A DNA stretch of 64,000 bases from Paenibacillus sp. Marseille-Q4541 (GTDB lineage: Bacteria > Bacillota > Bacilli > Paenibacillales > Paenibacillaceae), in contig NZ_JAGXCY010000002.1 in assembly GCF_018310695.1 (NCBI RefSeq), positions 372,001-436,000 of the forward strand. Direction: 5' to 3'. A model generated the notes under the pieces. The model saw nothing but the letters and a program-made list of their open reading frames with translations, did not search any database and was not told the origin of the DNA. The stretch's first letter is position 1; every line of letters begins with the position of its first letter. Of this stretch, positions 7,659-17,457 are shown piece after piece. The position numbers and the translations under genes were made by a program.

Positions 7659-8648
7659 TTACTCAACTTTACTTTGAAGTCTTTCGGAAGACAACGTCTC
7701 GCTTACCGTTCCAAGCATGATCCCTTTTTGAGTAATCCCTTTAATCATTCCTTCCAAGGCCCCTGCAGAAGCAGCGGTAGGGTGCATTAGAATAAGTGAT
7801 CCGGCTTCCGTTCCTTTTGTAATCTTAGCGATTACACTCTCTGAGCTAGGTTTTTTCCAATCGACCGTATCTATTGTCCAGAGAACTGTTTTTAGACCTT
7901 GCTGTGCAGCGAGTTCCACAGTTTCCTGATCAAAGTCACCTGAAGGAGGAGCGAACCACTTGTTATCTACACCAAGGGACTCCTTAAGCAGCTGTTTCGT
8001 CTTACTGATCTCAAGCACGGCTCTGTCGGTGGTAAGTCTACTCATATTCGGATGAGAATATGCATGATTTTCCAGTTCATGTCCACGCTTCTGAATTTCA
8101 AGAGCAAGATCTTTATTTTTACTCAGCCAACTGCCATCCAGAAAAAACGTTGCTTTCACTTTATATTTATCAAGAGTGTCGAGCATCGGAATAAGGTATT
8201 CGTTACCCCAAGCAACATTGATCATAAAAGATGCCATCTTTTTTTCTGGATTGCCGCGGTAAATTGGATGTGCTCCCAGATCGTTTAATGATACTTTTGG
8301 CGGAATTTCCTTCATCACATAAGAAATAGGCTGTGTCTTTGGGGAAGAAACTGCTTTTTGATAAGTAGCTTCCACATCTACTTCCATCCCGTTATATCCA
8401 GGAATTGCTTTCCACACTCGATCCACTTTGGCATCAATCGGCTCTATTTTCAGCTCAGTAGCTTTGAGAGTAATCTGTCTTTTCAGCTCATCTTCTGGTT
8501 CTGCATCAACATACATATCAAAAGCATCTTCAGTATGGACCACTCTAAGATGAGTGATATAGCTTGAGACATTTGTTACTTGTCCAATCACAACGACGGC
8601 TGCCGCACTTACAAGCACGGCAGCCCATTTCTTCAAGTTGGTCTTCAC
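7659..8648 (-). CDS. ylxY: YlxY-type polysaccharide deacetylase family protein
   Basis: This is a NodB-homology protein with an N-terminal membrane anchor or signal (KKWAAVLVSAAAVVVIGQV, about residues 7-25), so its domain should face the outside or the forespore-septum space. The GTG at 8648 gives 329 residues and has AGGGGG 8 bases upstream; a longer frame to 8744 would overlap the pnp terminator. The NodB domain covers about residues 155-310. NHAYSHPNMS keeps the two metal-site histidines, and DTVDW and LILMHP are present. The usual TFDD aspartates are replaced by INVAWGNEY and the RPP motif by APPSG. Classical deacetylase activity is therefore doubtful. The same gene order (pnp-ylxY-mlpA) occurs in B. 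subtilis. Confidence 0.88.
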   Translation of the reverse strand: MKTNLKKWAAVLVSAAAVVVIGQVTNVSSYITHLRVVHTEDAFDMYVDAEPEDELKRQITLKATELKIEPIDAKVDRVWKAIPGYNGMEVDVEATYQKAVSSPKTQPISYVMKEIPPKVSLNDLGAHPIYRGNPEKKMASFMINVAWGNEYLIPMLDTLDKYKVKATFFLDGSWLSKNKDLALEIQKRGHELENHAYSHPNMSRLTTDRAVLEISKTKQLLKESLGVDNKWFAPPSGDFDQETVELAAQQGLKTVLWTIDTVDWKKPSSESVIAKITKGTEAGSLILMHPTAASAGALEGMIKGITQKGIMLGTVSETLSSERLQSKVE

Positions 8649-8677
8649 TGCTCCAGCCCCCTGATCACGTTTGTCCC

Positions 8678-8707
8678 ATCTTATGACGGCAAGAGGCTGA
8701 ATATGTA
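8678..8707 (-). promoter_or_regulatory. Candidate sigma-E promoter of ylxY-pepR-dut
   Basis: On the minus strand TACATATT (8707-8700), 14 bases, then CATAAGAT (8685-8678) resembles the mother-cell sigma-E pattern GTCATATT-N12-14-CATACAnT, with six of eight bases in each half. It begins just after the pnp terminator and ends 30 bases before the ylxY GTG. The call is from sequence only. Confidence 0.4.
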
Positions 8708-8708
8708 T

Positions 8709-8741
8709 GAAAAAAGAGCCAGAATGAAGTTCTGTCTCTTT
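8709..8741 (-). terminator. Rho-independent terminator after pnp
   Basis: On the minus strand AAAGAG-A-CAGAA pairs with TTCTG-G-CTCTTT around the loop CTTCA (8741-8713), and T residues follow. It stands 13 bases after the pnp stop and separates pnp from ylxY. Confidence 0.88.
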
Positions 8742-8753
8742 CACTTGTTTATA

Positions 8754-10850
8754 TTAAGCTTTAGTTTCTGCAGTTAAAGTAGCTTTGCGAGAAAGGTTAA
8801 TGCGTCCTTGTTGGTCAATTTCCGTTACTTTTACCGTAATGGAATCCCCAATAGCTACAACATCTTCTACTTTTGCCACACGTTCTGTAGAAAGTTGGGA
8901 AATGTGAACAAGTCCTTCTTTGTTAGGAAGTACTTCTACAAAACATCCAAACTTCTCAATACGTTTTACTTTACCTACGTAAATTTCACCCACAACCACT
9001 TCGCGAACGATGCCTTCAATAATGCCTCGAGCTTTATCGTTCATGGTTTGATCAGAAGAAGAAATAAAGACGCGTCCATCTTGTTCAATATCAATTTTTA
9101 CGCCAGTTTCTTCAATAATCTTGTTGATGATTTTACCACCAGCACCAATAACATCACGGATTTTATCCGGGTTAATGTACATAGTAAGAATTTTAGGTGC
9201 GTATTGAGACAACGTTTCTCTTGGTTTTTGAATAGCTTCCATCATTTTACCAAGGATGTGCATACGTCCTTCTTTTGCTTGGCTGAGAGCCTCAGAAAGA
9301 ATAGCACGATCGATACCATTGATCTTGATATCCATCTGAATAGCAGTAACTCCTTCAGGTGTACCTGCTACTTTGAAGTCCATATCTCCCAGATGATCTT
9401 CCATACCTTGAATATCAGTCAAGATAGATACGTGATCCTGATCTTTGATAAGACCCATCGCAACACCAGCTACTGGAGCTTTGATTGGAACACCTGCATC
9501 CATCATTGCAAGCGTTGAAGCACAAATACTTGCTTGGGATGTGGAACCATTGGATTCAATAACTTCAGATACAAGTCGAATCGTATATGGGAATTCAGTC
9601 TCAGACGGAATTACTTTGGACAAAGCTCTCTCACCGAGTGCACCGTGACCAATTTCACGACGACCTGGAGGACGAAGTGGTCTCGCTTCACCAACGCTGA
9701 ACGGAGGGAAATTGTAGTGATGCATGAAGCGTTTTGTTTCTTCAAGATCAATACCGTCCAAAATTTGAACATCCCCAAGCGCTCCAAGCGTACAGATGCT
9801 GAGTGCTTGTGTTTGTCCCCGAGTAAACAAACCAGAACCGTGTGTACGTGGCAACAGGCTTGTGTCACAGTCGATAGGACGAATTTCATCGAGTGCTCGT
9901 CCATCAGGGCGCACTTTGTCATGAGTAATGAGTCTGCGAACTTCTTCTTTTACGATGTCGTGAAGAATTTCTTTCACGTCTTTTAACAATTCAGGAGTTT
10001 CTATGTATTTATCACCAAAGAAAGCAACCGTTTCATCGTTAATTACATCAATCGCGTCTTGTCTTGCATGTTTCTCTTCAATACGAACTGCTTCAACGAG
10101 ACGTGCTGCAGCAAACTCACGAACTTCCGTGTTTACGTCTGCATTAACTGCATGCAATTTCACTTGCATTTTCTCTTTACCAGCAATTTGTACCAGTTGT
10201 TCGATTACAGAAACGATATTTTTGATCTCTTCATGACCAAACATAATTGCTTCGAGCATCACTTCTTCTGGTACTTCATTTGCTTCAGCTTCTACCATCA
10301 TGATGGCATCTTTCGTTCCTGCCACAACAACATAGATATCACTAGCTTCTTGTGCAGCAATATCAGGGTTTATCACAAATTCACCGTTAACACGGCCAAC
10401 TGCTACACCACCGATAGGACCATTAAAAGGAACGTTAGAAATGCTGATCGCCGCAGAAGTTCCGATCATTGCCGCAATTTCCGGCTCACAGTCTTGATCC
10501 ACACTCATTACGAGATTTTGGATTTGTACATCATTACGGAATCCTTCAGGAAACAAAGGACGGATAGGTCTATCTGTCAGACGGCTAGCAAGAATAGCTT
10601 TCTCACTTGGTCTGCCTTCTCTTTTAATAAATCCACCTGGAATTTTACCTACTGCATACAATCTTTCCTCGTAGTTTACAGTGAGTGGGAAGAAATCCAG
10701 ATCCTTAGGTTCAGTTGATGCGGTAACGGTACATAAAATAACAGTATCTCCATAACGTACAGTTACAGCAGCGTTTGCCTGCTTAGCAAGACGTCCAGTT
10801 TCCAAAATTAAGGTTCTGCCGCCGAGCTGCATCTCAACACGTTGTTCCAT
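8754..10850 (-). CDS. pnp: Polyribonucleotide nucleotidyltransferase (PNPase)
   Basis: This is a trimeric phosphorolytic 3'-5' exoribonuclease of the RNA degradation machinery, also linked to DNA repair and competence in Bacillus. The protein has 698 residues, close to the B. subtilis enzyme. Two RNase PH domains flank an alpha-helical linker; the second contains the [14 protein letters not shown] and GDMDFKVAG segments. A KH domain ([15 protein letters not shown], about residue 560) and an S1 domain ([20 protein letters not shown], about residue 625) follow. The ATG at 10850 is preceded by GAAGGAGGGG. It lies 219 bases after rpsO, with a stable hairpin between them, and ends at a terminator. 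Confidence 0.98.
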   Translation of the reverse strand: MEQRVEMQLGGRTLILETGRLAKQANAAVTVRYGDTVILCTVTASTEPKDLDFFPLTVNYEERLYAVGKIPGGFIKREGRPSEKAILASRLTDRPIRPLFPEGFRNDVQIQNLVMSVDQDCEPEIAAMIGTSAAISISNVPFNGPIGGVAVGRVNGEFVINPDIAAQEASDIYVVVAGTKDAIMMVEAEANEVPEEVMLEAIMFGHEEIKNIVSVIEQLVQIAGKEKMQVKLHAVNADVNTEVREFAAARLVEAVRIEEKHARQDAIDVINDETVAFFGDKYIETPELLKDVKEILHDIVKEEVRRLITHDKVRPDGRALDEIRPIDCDTSLLPRTHGSGLFTRGQTQALSICTLGALGDVQILDGIDLEETKRFMHHYNFPPFSVGEARPLRPPGRREIGHGALGERALSKVIPSETEFPYTIRLVSEVIESNGSTSQASICASTLAMMDAGVPIKAPVAGVAMGLIKDQDHVSILTDIQGMEDHLGDMDFKVAGTPEGVTAIQMDIKINGIDRAILSEALSQAKEGRMHILGKMMEAIQKPRETLSQYAPKILTMYINPDKIRDVIGAGGKIINKIIEETGVKIDIEQDGRVFISSSDQTMNDKARGIIEGIVREVVVGEIYVGKVKRIEKFGCFVEVLPNKEGLVHISQLSTERVAKVEDVVAIGDSITVKVTEIDQQGRINLSRKATLTAETKA

Positions 10851-11006
10851 GAGACCCCTCCTTCTATTTATTTACATATTTGATTTACTCTTTATTCACT
10901 AGTATTACCTAGTTTTGACATATTCATAAACTCTTGGATATAACAATTCTCTATTACATTGTTATAAGAAAAAGAAGCCCAATCTACAAAACAACCCGGC
11001 TGCGAG

Positions 11007-11034
11007 CCCGTCTCTCCATAACAGAGAGAACGGG
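11007..11034 (-). terminator. Intercistronic hairpin between rpsO and pnp (attenuator or processing site)
   Basis: On the minus strand CCCG-T-TCTCTC pairs with GAGAGA-CGGG around a 7-base loop, immediately followed by a small GGCT-CGC-AGCC hairpin and a loose T-rich stretch (TTGTTTTGT). The uridine run is too far and too weak for a clear terminator. A processing or partial-termination site controlling pnp relative to rpsO is an equally good reading. Confidence 0.45.
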
Positions 11035-11069
11035 GACAACCAGGCTGTCGTTGTTAGGATATACGAAGA

Positions 11070-11339
11070 TTAACGGCGTATTCCAAGCTTCTCGATCAAA
11101 GCGCTATAACGTTTAACATCTTTGTTTTTCAAGTAAGCCAAGAGCTTACGACGTTGACCTACCATTTTCAAAAGCCCGCGACGGGAATGGTGGTCTTTCT
11201 TGTGCGTACGCAAGTGATCCGTCAAACCCTTGATGTTTTCCGTAAGGATAGCAATTTGCACCTCTGGAGATCCTGTATCGGATTCATGAGTTTTGTGCTC
11301 TTCGATCAACTGTTGTTTACGTTCTTGAGTCAATGCCAT
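11070..11339 (-). CDS. rpsO: 30S ribosomal protein S15
   Basis: This is the primary 16S rRNA-binding protein that organises the central domain of the small subunit. The ATG at 11339 gives 89 residues starting [12 protein letters not shown], the standard S15 length, with AGGAGGTGAACAGG directly in front. An upstream in-frame start at 11357 would add six unrelated residues. The segments [29 protein letters not shown] and RRKLLAYL are diagnostic. It has its own promoter and a leader of about 95 nucleotides, and pnp lies downstream. Confidence 0.98.
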   Translation of the reverse strand: MALTQERKQQLIEEHKTHESDTGSPEVQIAILTENIKGLTDHLRTHKKDHHSRRGLLKMVGQRRKLLAYLKNKDVKRYSALIEKLGIRR

Positions 11340-11441
11340 CCTGTTCACCTCCTTCATTATAATCGCCTATAGCCTCGTTGGGGCCGGTGAGAGCCTTCAA
11401 CCAAAGCTAAGGTTATGGTTGCCTTGTCAGCAACGTATTTC

Positions 11442-11471
11442 AGTATATCATAGTTGCCTATTTCATGTAAA
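11442..11471 (-). promoter_or_regulatory. Sigma-A promoter of rpsO
   Basis: On the minus strand TTTACA (11471-11466), 18 bases, then TATACT (11447-11442). It lies just after the ribF stop. The resulting leader of about 95 nucleotides before the rpsO ATG is long enough for an S15-binding autoregulatory fold of the kind known in other bacteria; I could not establish such a fold by eye. Confidence 0.6.
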
Positions 11472-11497
11472 TCTAAACTTCAATATTTCAAAGTTTT

Positions 11498-12445
11498 TCA
11501 AGATAAATTCGCTAGAATTTGCTTCGCCGTCTCGGAATCTTTCCGAATCTGGGCAATAAGTTCATCGATTGACGGAAACCGCTGCTCAGGACGTAGAAAC
11601 TCCACTAACTCTACAGTGAGTTCCTCCCCGTACAAATCTCCGTTGTAATCGAGCAAATGAACCTCAAAGGAAGGTTTCGTACGATCTTTATGAAAAGTAG
11701 GTTTCACACCAATATTCATGACACCTGGATACTTCTTATCCAAGTGAGTCACCCATACAGCGTAAACACCTTTAATAGGTACTACATAGTTTTCTGACGG
11801 CTCAACATTCGCTGTAGGAAAACCAATGGTACGTCCTCTCTTCTCTCCATCGATCACAATTCCTCTAAAAGAATAGGGTCTACCTAGCATGCGTTCCGCA
11901 TCCTTAACATTCCCTTGGTATAAAGCTGAACGAATAGAGGTACTGCTTACTTTCTCATCATCCAGCATTAGCGGAGGAATAGTGACGACATTCATGTGCG
12001 GTAAACCAAGTTCCCGAAGTTTTTTCTCGTCTCCGGCTCCTTTATGACCAAACCGAAAGTCAAAACCAACAACAGCTACTTTTACCTCAGATGGAAGCAA
12101 AAACTGATCGACAAACTGTTCCGGAAGAAGGTTTGAAAAAGACTCATTGAATTCGAGAACGTATAGAACGTCTACATTCATCTTCTCAAGAATCTCTTCT
12201 TTCTCACGAAGTGGGGTCAGATAACCCTGATAGTCGCCTTTACGCATCACTTCTTTTGGATGAGGATGAAAGGTTAAGACAGCAGATTGCAGTCCTTGTT
12301 CTCTCGAAAGTTTCACAGCGGACTCTATAACACTCACGTGTCCCAAATGTAGTCCATCAAACTGACCCATCGCTAGAACTTGAGGGACGGATATCTCTTT
12401 GAGCACTTCCTCATTTAAAGGAAATGATAAATTCATTGTTTTCAA
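11498..12445 (-). CDS. ribF: Bifunctional riboflavin kinase / FAD synthetase
   Basis: It converts riboflavin to FMN and then FAD. The N-terminal nucleotidylyltransferase domain has MGQFDGLHLGH (HxGH type) and the loop SSTSIR near residue 160. The C-terminal flavokinase domain has GRTIGFPTANV and the catalytic glutamate in SFEVHLLD. The TTG at 12445 gives 315 residues starting LKTMNLSFP, aligning with the B. subtilis RibC N-terminus MKTIHI, and AGGTG lies 8 bases upstream. An ATG at 12469 is a weaker alternative. It follows truB by 59 bases and is the last gene before the rpsO promoter. Confidence 0.95.
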   Translation of the reverse strand: MKTMNLSFPLNEEVLKEISVPQVLAMGQFDGLHLGHVSVIESAVKLSREQGLQSAVLTFHPHPKEVMRKGDYQGYLTPLREKEEILEKMNVDVLYVLEFNESFSNLLPEQFVDQFLLPSEVKVAVVGFDFRFGHKGAGDEKKLRELGLPHMNVVTIPPLMLDDEKVSSTSIRSALYQGNVKDAERMLGRPYSFRGIVIDGEKRGRTIGFPTANVEPSENYVVPIKGVYAVWVTHLDKKYPGVMNIGVKPTFHKDRTKPSFEVHLLDYNGDLYGEELTVELVEFLRPEQRFPSIDELIAQIRKDSETAKQILANLS

Positions 12446-12504
12446 ATCTAATTCACCTGCAATTCCCATGATAATCCTGTTGCCTTATCTCTCAGTATAA
12501 CCAT

Positions 12505-13428
12505 TTATATAGGCTCCGGTAAAAATACCTTTACGGGAGTTATTATACCTGATTCTGCATCCCATTGAAAAACTCCTAAAAATTGTTCTTCCTCGGAGTA
12601 CAGTCGAAACAACCCTTCCTGCTCTATAGCTGGCTGAACATAAGAAGCAGATACTTTTTTACCTTGAAGCACCGAACGCTCGTGTTCGCCATCAATCGTA
12701 TGGGAAGGGAAGTTCCAGATCGATTGATCCGTAGGGATAAGATAATTAGATAGCGTTCCGTCCTCCACACATTGCTGAATCTCTTCAATAGTCAAACAAC
12801 GCCCTGTAGGTATGCCTGCAGACATCGTTCTTTCAAGCTTCACCATTGTAGATGGGTATCCGAGTGCCTCTCCAATATCAACACATAATGTTCGAATATA
12901 AGTTCCTTTTGAACAAAGTACACGAAATGATATTTCAGGTAAGCCCTCTACGATATCTAAACCTGTAAGTTCAAGCTCATGTATCGTCACTTCTCTGCTC
13001 TTGCGTTCCACTGTCTTTCCTTCACGGGCAAGTTCATATAATCTTTTCCCGTTGATTTTTACAGCAGAATACATTGGCGGAACCTGTGATATAACACCTT
13101 GAAACTGTTGTAGCACTTTTTCAACTTGTTCAAGAGTAACATGAACATCATCTGCCTGAGCTGTTACTACACCTGTCATATCTTCCGTATCTGTTGCAAT
13201 ACCTAGACGAAGCGTAGCTCGATATTCTTTGGGAAGTTCCTGTAAATACTCTACTACTCGTGTTGCTTTACCCAAGCAGAGAGGAAGAACACCTGTAACC
13301 TGAGGATCCAAAGTACCCGTATGCCCGATTCTTTTCATTTTCAGAATACCTCTCATTTTAGCAACTACATCATGGGAGGTAAAGCCCGCAGGTTTTAATA
13401 CAGGAAGTACTCCTTCATAACCATTCAT
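12505..13428 (-). CDS. truB: tRNA pseudouridine(55) synthase
   Basis: It converts uridine 55 in the T-loop of tRNAs to pseudouridine. The protein has 307 residues. The N-terminus VLPVLKPAGFTSHDVV, the catalytic aspartate in GHTGTLDPQVTGVLP (about residue 42), the YRATLRLG segment and CSKGTYIRTLCVDIG are characteristic of TruB family II. The C-terminus carries a PUA-like extension. Its ATG overlaps the nrnA stop by four bases. The nrnA-truB-ribF order belongs to the long nusA-infB operon. Confidence 0.96.
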   Translation of the reverse strand: MNGYEGVLPVLKPAGFTSHDVVAKMRGILKMKRIGHTGTLDPQVTGVLPLCLGKATRVVEYLQELPKEYRATLRLGIATDTEDMTGVVTAQADDVHVTLEQVEKVLQQFQGVISQVPPMYSAVKINGKRLYELAREGKTVERKSREVTIHELELTGLDIVEGLPEISFRVLCSKGTYIRTLCVDIGEALGYPSTMVKLERTMSAGIPTGRCLTIEEIQQCVEDGTLSNYLIPTDQSIWNFPSHTIDGEHERSVLQGKKVSASYVQPAIEQEGLFRLYSEEEQFLGVFQWDAESGIITPVKVFLPEPI

Positions 13429-14402
13429 AGCTCTTTTTTCACCCGTTCTACAACTTGTTCTACCGTCTCAGTCCACGGCCCTTCTACTCTTGCACCTGCA
13501 GCACGTATATGACCGCCGCCTCCAAATTCTTTTGCAAGGGAAGCGACATCTACTGTACCACCAGACCGGAAGCTGACTTTTACAACATCATCTGTGATAA
13601 TTTTAAAGAAAATACCTACTTCTACGCCTTGAATGTTACGCGGGTAGTTTACGATTCCTTCTAAGTCATCATTAGCCGCTCCGCATTCTTCCATATCCTG
13701 AGGAGTTACAACAACCCAGGCAATTTTTCGATCCTCGCTTAAATGAAGAGTGTCTAACGCTTTAGTGAGCACTTTTAGTTGAGGTAATGTCATCTGTTCC
13801 AGCAAAAGTTCAGCTAGTTCAGGTCCATTCACCCCATGTGATAAAAGAGCGGAAGCTATTGCCATGACCTTAGGACTCGTATTTGCGTAACGGAATCCTC
13901 CTGTATCTGTAAGAATCCCCGTATAAGCCGCAGTCGCAGCATCCTTATCCCATGGTAAACCCATATGTTCTACCAAATCGTATAAGATTTCTGCTGTAGC
14001 AGCTGCGTCATCTTTAATGATATTCACTTCGCCATACCCGTTGTTTGTCGGATGATGATCAATATTGAGGATTTGCTTTTCTTCCGTAAACCAGTGTTTT
14101 ACACGACCAACACGTTCATAATCCGCACAGTCAACACAAACGACATATTGATACGGTTTAGATGGTTGTTCTAAAGTACCGTTTAAAATATGAGAAGCTC
14201 CCCACATGTAATGCATCCGAGGAGGGATAGGTCCTTCATTAATCATCGTGAATTTCTTCCCCAGACATGAGAGAAGCCAGCCCACCATTACGGTGGAGCT
14301 GACTGCATCTCCGTCCGGCTGTACATGCGACACGATCAGGAAGTCATCATGCTCCAAAAGAAATTCCTTTCCCTGTTGAAGCGCCTGTTCATAGGTCTGC
14401 AT
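13425..14402 (-). CDS. nrnA: DHH-family bifunctional oligoribonuclease / PAP phosphatase
   Basis: NrnA degrades very short RNA oligonucleotides (nanoRNA) to mononucleotides and dephosphorylates pAp from sulfate assimilation. The protein has 325 residues. The N-terminal DHH domain shows VSHVQPDGDAVSS, VDCADYERVG and the signature NIDHHPTNNGYG; the C-terminal DHHA1 domain ends with the GGGGHIRAAGA glycine-rich signature. The ATG at 14402 has AAGGAG upstream. It sits between rbfA and truB; B. subtilis keeps its homologue elsewhere. Confidence 0.94.
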   Translation of the reverse strand: MQTYEQALQQGKEFLLEHDDFLIVSHVQPDGDAVSSTVMVGWLLSCLGKKFTMINEGPIPPRMHYMWGASHILNGTLEQPSKPYQYVVCVDCADYERVGRVKHWFTEEKQILNIDHHPTNNGYGEVNIIKDDAAATAEILYDLVEHMGLPWDKDAATAAYTGILTDTGGFRYANTSPKVMAIASALLSHGVNGPELAELLLEQMTLPQLKVLTKALDTLHLSEDRKIAWVVVTPQDMEECGAANDDLEGIVNYPRNIQGVEVGIFFKIITDDVVKVSFRSGGTVDVASLAKEFGGGGHIRAAGARVEGPWTETVEQVVERVKKEL

Positions 14403-14422
14403 TGCCGTCTCCTTTATTCATC

Positions 14423-14776
14423 TCATTTAGAATCCTTCGGTTCAATCTCGGTAAGCAGCTTTTCAATGCGGCTACCATACTCGATGGATTCATCAATTTT
14501 GAATATCAACTCAGGTACGTGACGAAGTCTAATTCTTTTTCCCAGTTCGCTACGTAAAAATCCGTTTGCTTTGTCTAGGGCTTTTAAAGAATTATTCTTT
14601 TGTTCATCGTCTCCAAGCACACTCAAATAGATTTTGGCTTGTGACAGATCATTTGTTAAATCAACACCAGTCACTGTAACAAAACCAATTCTAGGATCTT
14701 TAAGTTCCGATTGGATCAGCAGACTGAGCTCTTTTTTGATCTGCTCACCTACGCGTCCAGTTCTAATTTTAGCCAT
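14423..14776 (-). CDS. rbfA: Ribosome-binding factor A
   Basis: This small KH-type protein is needed for late 30S maturation and cold adaptation. The ATG at 14776 ([17 protein letters not shown]) gives 117 residues, the normal family size, with AGGTG 6 bases before it; the next upstream ATG would add three residues. The segments [26 protein letters not shown] and [18 protein letters not shown] are typical. It lies 26 bases after infB and 20 bases before nrnA. Confidence 0.96.
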   Translation of the reverse strand: MAKIRTGRVGEQIKKELSLLIQSELKDPRIGFVTVTGVDLTNDLSQAKIYLSVLGDDEQKNNSLKALDKANGFLRSELGKRIRLRHVPELIFKIDESIEYGSRIEKLLTEIEPKDSK

Positions 14777-14802
14777 GGGTGTCACCTCTCTTGCAGTGGA
14801 CG

Positions 14803-17457
14803 TTATTTACGTTCAACAGTTTCCATTACGAACGCTTCGATTACGTCGCCTTCTCTAATGTCATTGAAGTTCTCAATCGTAATACCACACTCATAACCTT
14901 GAGCAACTTCTTTCACATCATCCTTAAAGCGTTTCAACGTATCTAGTTTACCTTCGAAAATAACAATGCCTTCACGGATGATACGAGTTTGTGATGCACG
15001 AGTAATCTTACCGGAAGTTACCATACAACCTGCAATGGTACCAACTTTGCTGATTTTGAACGTATTTCTAATTTCAGCATGCCCAATAACATTCTCTTTG
15101 AATTCAGGATCAAGCATACCTTTCATCGCTTGCTCAATCTCTTCAATTACATTGTAAATTACATTGTAGAGACGAACGTCGACTTTTTCGGCATCTGCAG
15201 TTGATTTTGCTTGAACTTCAGGTCGAACGTTAAATCCGATAACGATAGCATTGGAAGCTGCTGCGAGAATAATATCAGATTCTGTGATCGCACCTGCACC
15301 GCTATGGATAATTTTAACACGTACGCCTTCTACTTCAATCTTAGCTAGAGAGCCTTTAAGAGCCTCAACCGTACCTTGAACGTCACCTTTAATGATTACG
15401 TTCAGAGCCTTCATCTCGCCATCCTTAATGTGCTGGAACAGATCATCAAGGGTAACACGAGTTTGTGTACCTAGGTCAGATTCACGTTGTGTAATCGCAC
15501 GTTTGTCTGCGATTGAACGTGCTTTACGCTCATCTTCAAATACCATAAACGGATCGCCAGCGAGTGGCACTTCTTGCAAACCAGTGATTTCAACTGGTGT
15601 AGAAGGACCCGCTTCTTTAATCTTACGACCTTTGTCGTTGACCATTGCGCGAACACGACCGAAGCAGTTACCTGCAACAAATGCGTCTCCGACTTTCAAA
15701 GTACCATTTTGAACAAGCAAACGCATTACTGGTCCGCGGCCTTTATCTAGCTCCGCTTCAATTACTGTACCACGTGCACGCTTGTCAGGATTTGCTTTAT
15801 ATTCGTTCACTTCTGCAACAAGCAGAATCATTTCAAGCAGTTCTTCGATACCCATTTTTTGTTTCGCAGAAACGTTAACGAAGATAGTATCTCCGCCCCA
15901 TTCTTCTGGAACAAGTTCATAGTTCGTAAGTTCTTGCTTAACGCGGTCCGGATCTGCACCCGGTTTATCGATTTTGTTAACCGCAACGATAATCGGAAGA
16001 TTAGCCGCTTTAGCGTGATTAATTGCTTCGACAGTCTGTGGCATAACACCATCATCAGCTGCAACCACAATAATCGTCATATCCGTTACTTCTGCACCAC
16101 GAGCACGCATTGCTGTAAACGCTTCGTGACCTGGAGTATCAAGGAAAGTGATTTTTTTGTTATTGATCTCTACTTGATAAGCACCAATATGCTGTGTAAT
16201 ACCGCCGGCTTCGCCACTCGTTACACTAGTGGAACGAATAGTATCGAGAAGCGTCGTTTTACCATGGTCAACGTGTCCCATGATCGTTACAACTGGTGGA
16301 CGAGATTGAAGATCTGTTGGCTCATCGTTTTCTTCAACCGTCTCGAAACGGTCATCTTCTACCGGAATCTTCACTTCAACTTCAACACCAAACTCGCCTG
16401 CGAGAAGCAAGATCGTATCAAGGTCAAGTTCTTGGTTGATGGTTGCCATAACACCCATCGAGATGAGTTTCTTAATTACTTCAGAAGCATCCTTGTGAAG
16501 CAGTTTTGCTGCATCGCCAACCGTCATGTTACCGCGAACGATAATTTTCTTCGGTGTGTTGTCGATTTTTTCACGAGGAGGTTGGTTTTGATTACGTCCA
16601 CGGTTGTTTTTACCACCACGGTTGTTACCACGGTAATTACCTCTACCATTGCCGTCTTCAAAACGACGACCGCCGCCCGGACGATTGCTGTTGTTACGGT
16701 TCTGGTTACCGTTTCCGCTGCCACCGCGGTTGTTATTTCCCTGGGTGCTGCCGCCTGTAGTATTGCTACGACTTTGTCCAGTTGATGGCTGAGAAGAACG
16801 GCCCGCACTGTTACCTTGTTGTGGTCTATTCGTGTTGTTACCTTGGCCGGAAGGTCTGTTGCTGCTTGAGCTATTACCTTGTCCAGCAGGTCTGCTGTTT
16901 CCGTTGCTTCCTTGACTAGCAGGTCTACTGCTTCCTGCATTGCTTGGGCGATTACCTTGTGCGCCGCCGGATTGACCTACACTGCCACTTGTTCTACGGG
17001 AGTCTTGCCCGCCTTGTCTTTGAGTACCACTGTTATTGGTTTGACTTGGTCTATTATTCATACCTACCTGCTTTTCCTGTTGTTTTTTTGGTTGAGAGTC
17101 ACTTGAATTGTTCTTTACGTTGCCTGACTCTTGATTTGTTTTCACTTCGTTATTCAAATTCGAATTGGCACCTCCTTGAAGAGACGGGATCGAGCGATTA
17201 TTTCTGTCATCTTTAACCGCTGATGTTGCAACCGCCTGAGCGGATGAATTCTGTTCACGTTTGGAAGCAGCGCCTGACTTGATGTTATTAAAAAACTGTT
17301 CCACTTTCGCTACAGATCCGTTCTCCATTACGCTCATATGATTGTTTACTGGAATTTCCAACTTCTTAAGAATGGTAATGATTTCCTTGCTACTCATGTT
17401 GATTGATTTTGCATATTCATAAACTCGCAGTTTGTCTTTGCTTTCCTGTTTACTCAA
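14803..17457 (-). CDS. infB: Translation initiation factor IF-2
   Basis: This GTPase brings initiator tRNA to the 30S subunit and promotes subunit joining. The protein has 884 residues, about 170 more than B. subtilis IF-2. The IF2_N module ([17 protein letters not shown]) is at the start and a second one ([18 protein letters not shown]) at about 315-350. Between them, about residues 95-300, is a low-complexity linker rich in Asn, Gly, Ser, Gln and Arg with many NRP/SGQGN-like repeats and RG-rich stretches. The G domain has [20 protein letters not shown] and NKIDKPG. The start is TTG at 17457 with GGAGGTGGAG upstream, overlapping ylxQ by 8 bases. Confidence 0.98.
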   Translation of the reverse strand: MSKQESKDKLRVYEYAKSINMSSKEIITILKKLEIPVNNHMSVMENGSVAKVEQFFNNIKSGAASKREQNSSAQAVATSAVKDDRNNRSIPSLQGGANSNLNNEVKTNQESGNVKNNSSDSQPKKQQEKQVGMNNRPSQTNNSGTQRQGGQDSRRTSGSVGQSGGAQGNRPSNAGSSRPASQGSNGNSRPAGQGNSSSSNRPSGQGNNTNRPQQGNSAGRSSQPSTGQSRSNTTGGSTQGNNNRGGSGNGNQNRNNSNRPGGGRRFEDGNGRGNYRGNNRGGKNNRGRNQNQPPREKIDNTPKKIIVRGNMTVGDAAKLLHKDASEVIKKLISMGVMATINQELDLDTILLLAGEFGVEVEVKIPVEDDRFETVEENDEPTDLQSRPPVVTIMGHVDHGKTTLLDTIRSTSVTSGEAGGITQHIGAYQVEINNKKITFLDTPGHEAFTAMRARGAEVTDMTIIVVAADDGVMPQTVEAINHAKAANLPIIVAVNKIDKPGADPDRVKQELTNYELVPEEWGGDTIFVNVSAKQKMGIEELLEMILLVAEVNEYKANPDKRARGTVIEAELDKGRGPVMRLLVQNGTLKVGDAFVAGNCFGRVRAMVNDKGRKIKEAGPSTPVEITGLQEVPLAGDPFMVFEDERKARSIADKRAITQRESDLGTQTRVTLDDLFQHIKDGEMKALNVIIKGDVQGTVEALKGSLAKIEVEGVRVKIIHSGAGAITESDIILAAASNAIVIGFNVRPEVQAKSTADAEKVDVRLYNVIYNVIEEIEQAMKGMLDPEFKENVIGHAEIRNTFKISKVGTIAGCMVTSGKITRASQTRIIREGIVIFEGKLDTLKRFKDDVKEVAQGYECGITIENFNDIREGDVIEAFVMETVERK

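Noticed and set aside
16520..16800. Plus-strand and antisense reading frames over infB, nusA, polC and pnp (several over 100 codons)
   Set aside because: They mirror strongly coding minus-strand genes, have cysteine/histidine/tryptophan-rich improbable composition, and lack ribosome binding sites.
16560..17100. Repetitive DNA in infB as a tandem or CRISPR-like array
   Set aside because: The repeats are irregular, in frame and explained by the low-complexity IF-2 linker; no constant repeat-spacer pattern exists here or elsewhere in the window.
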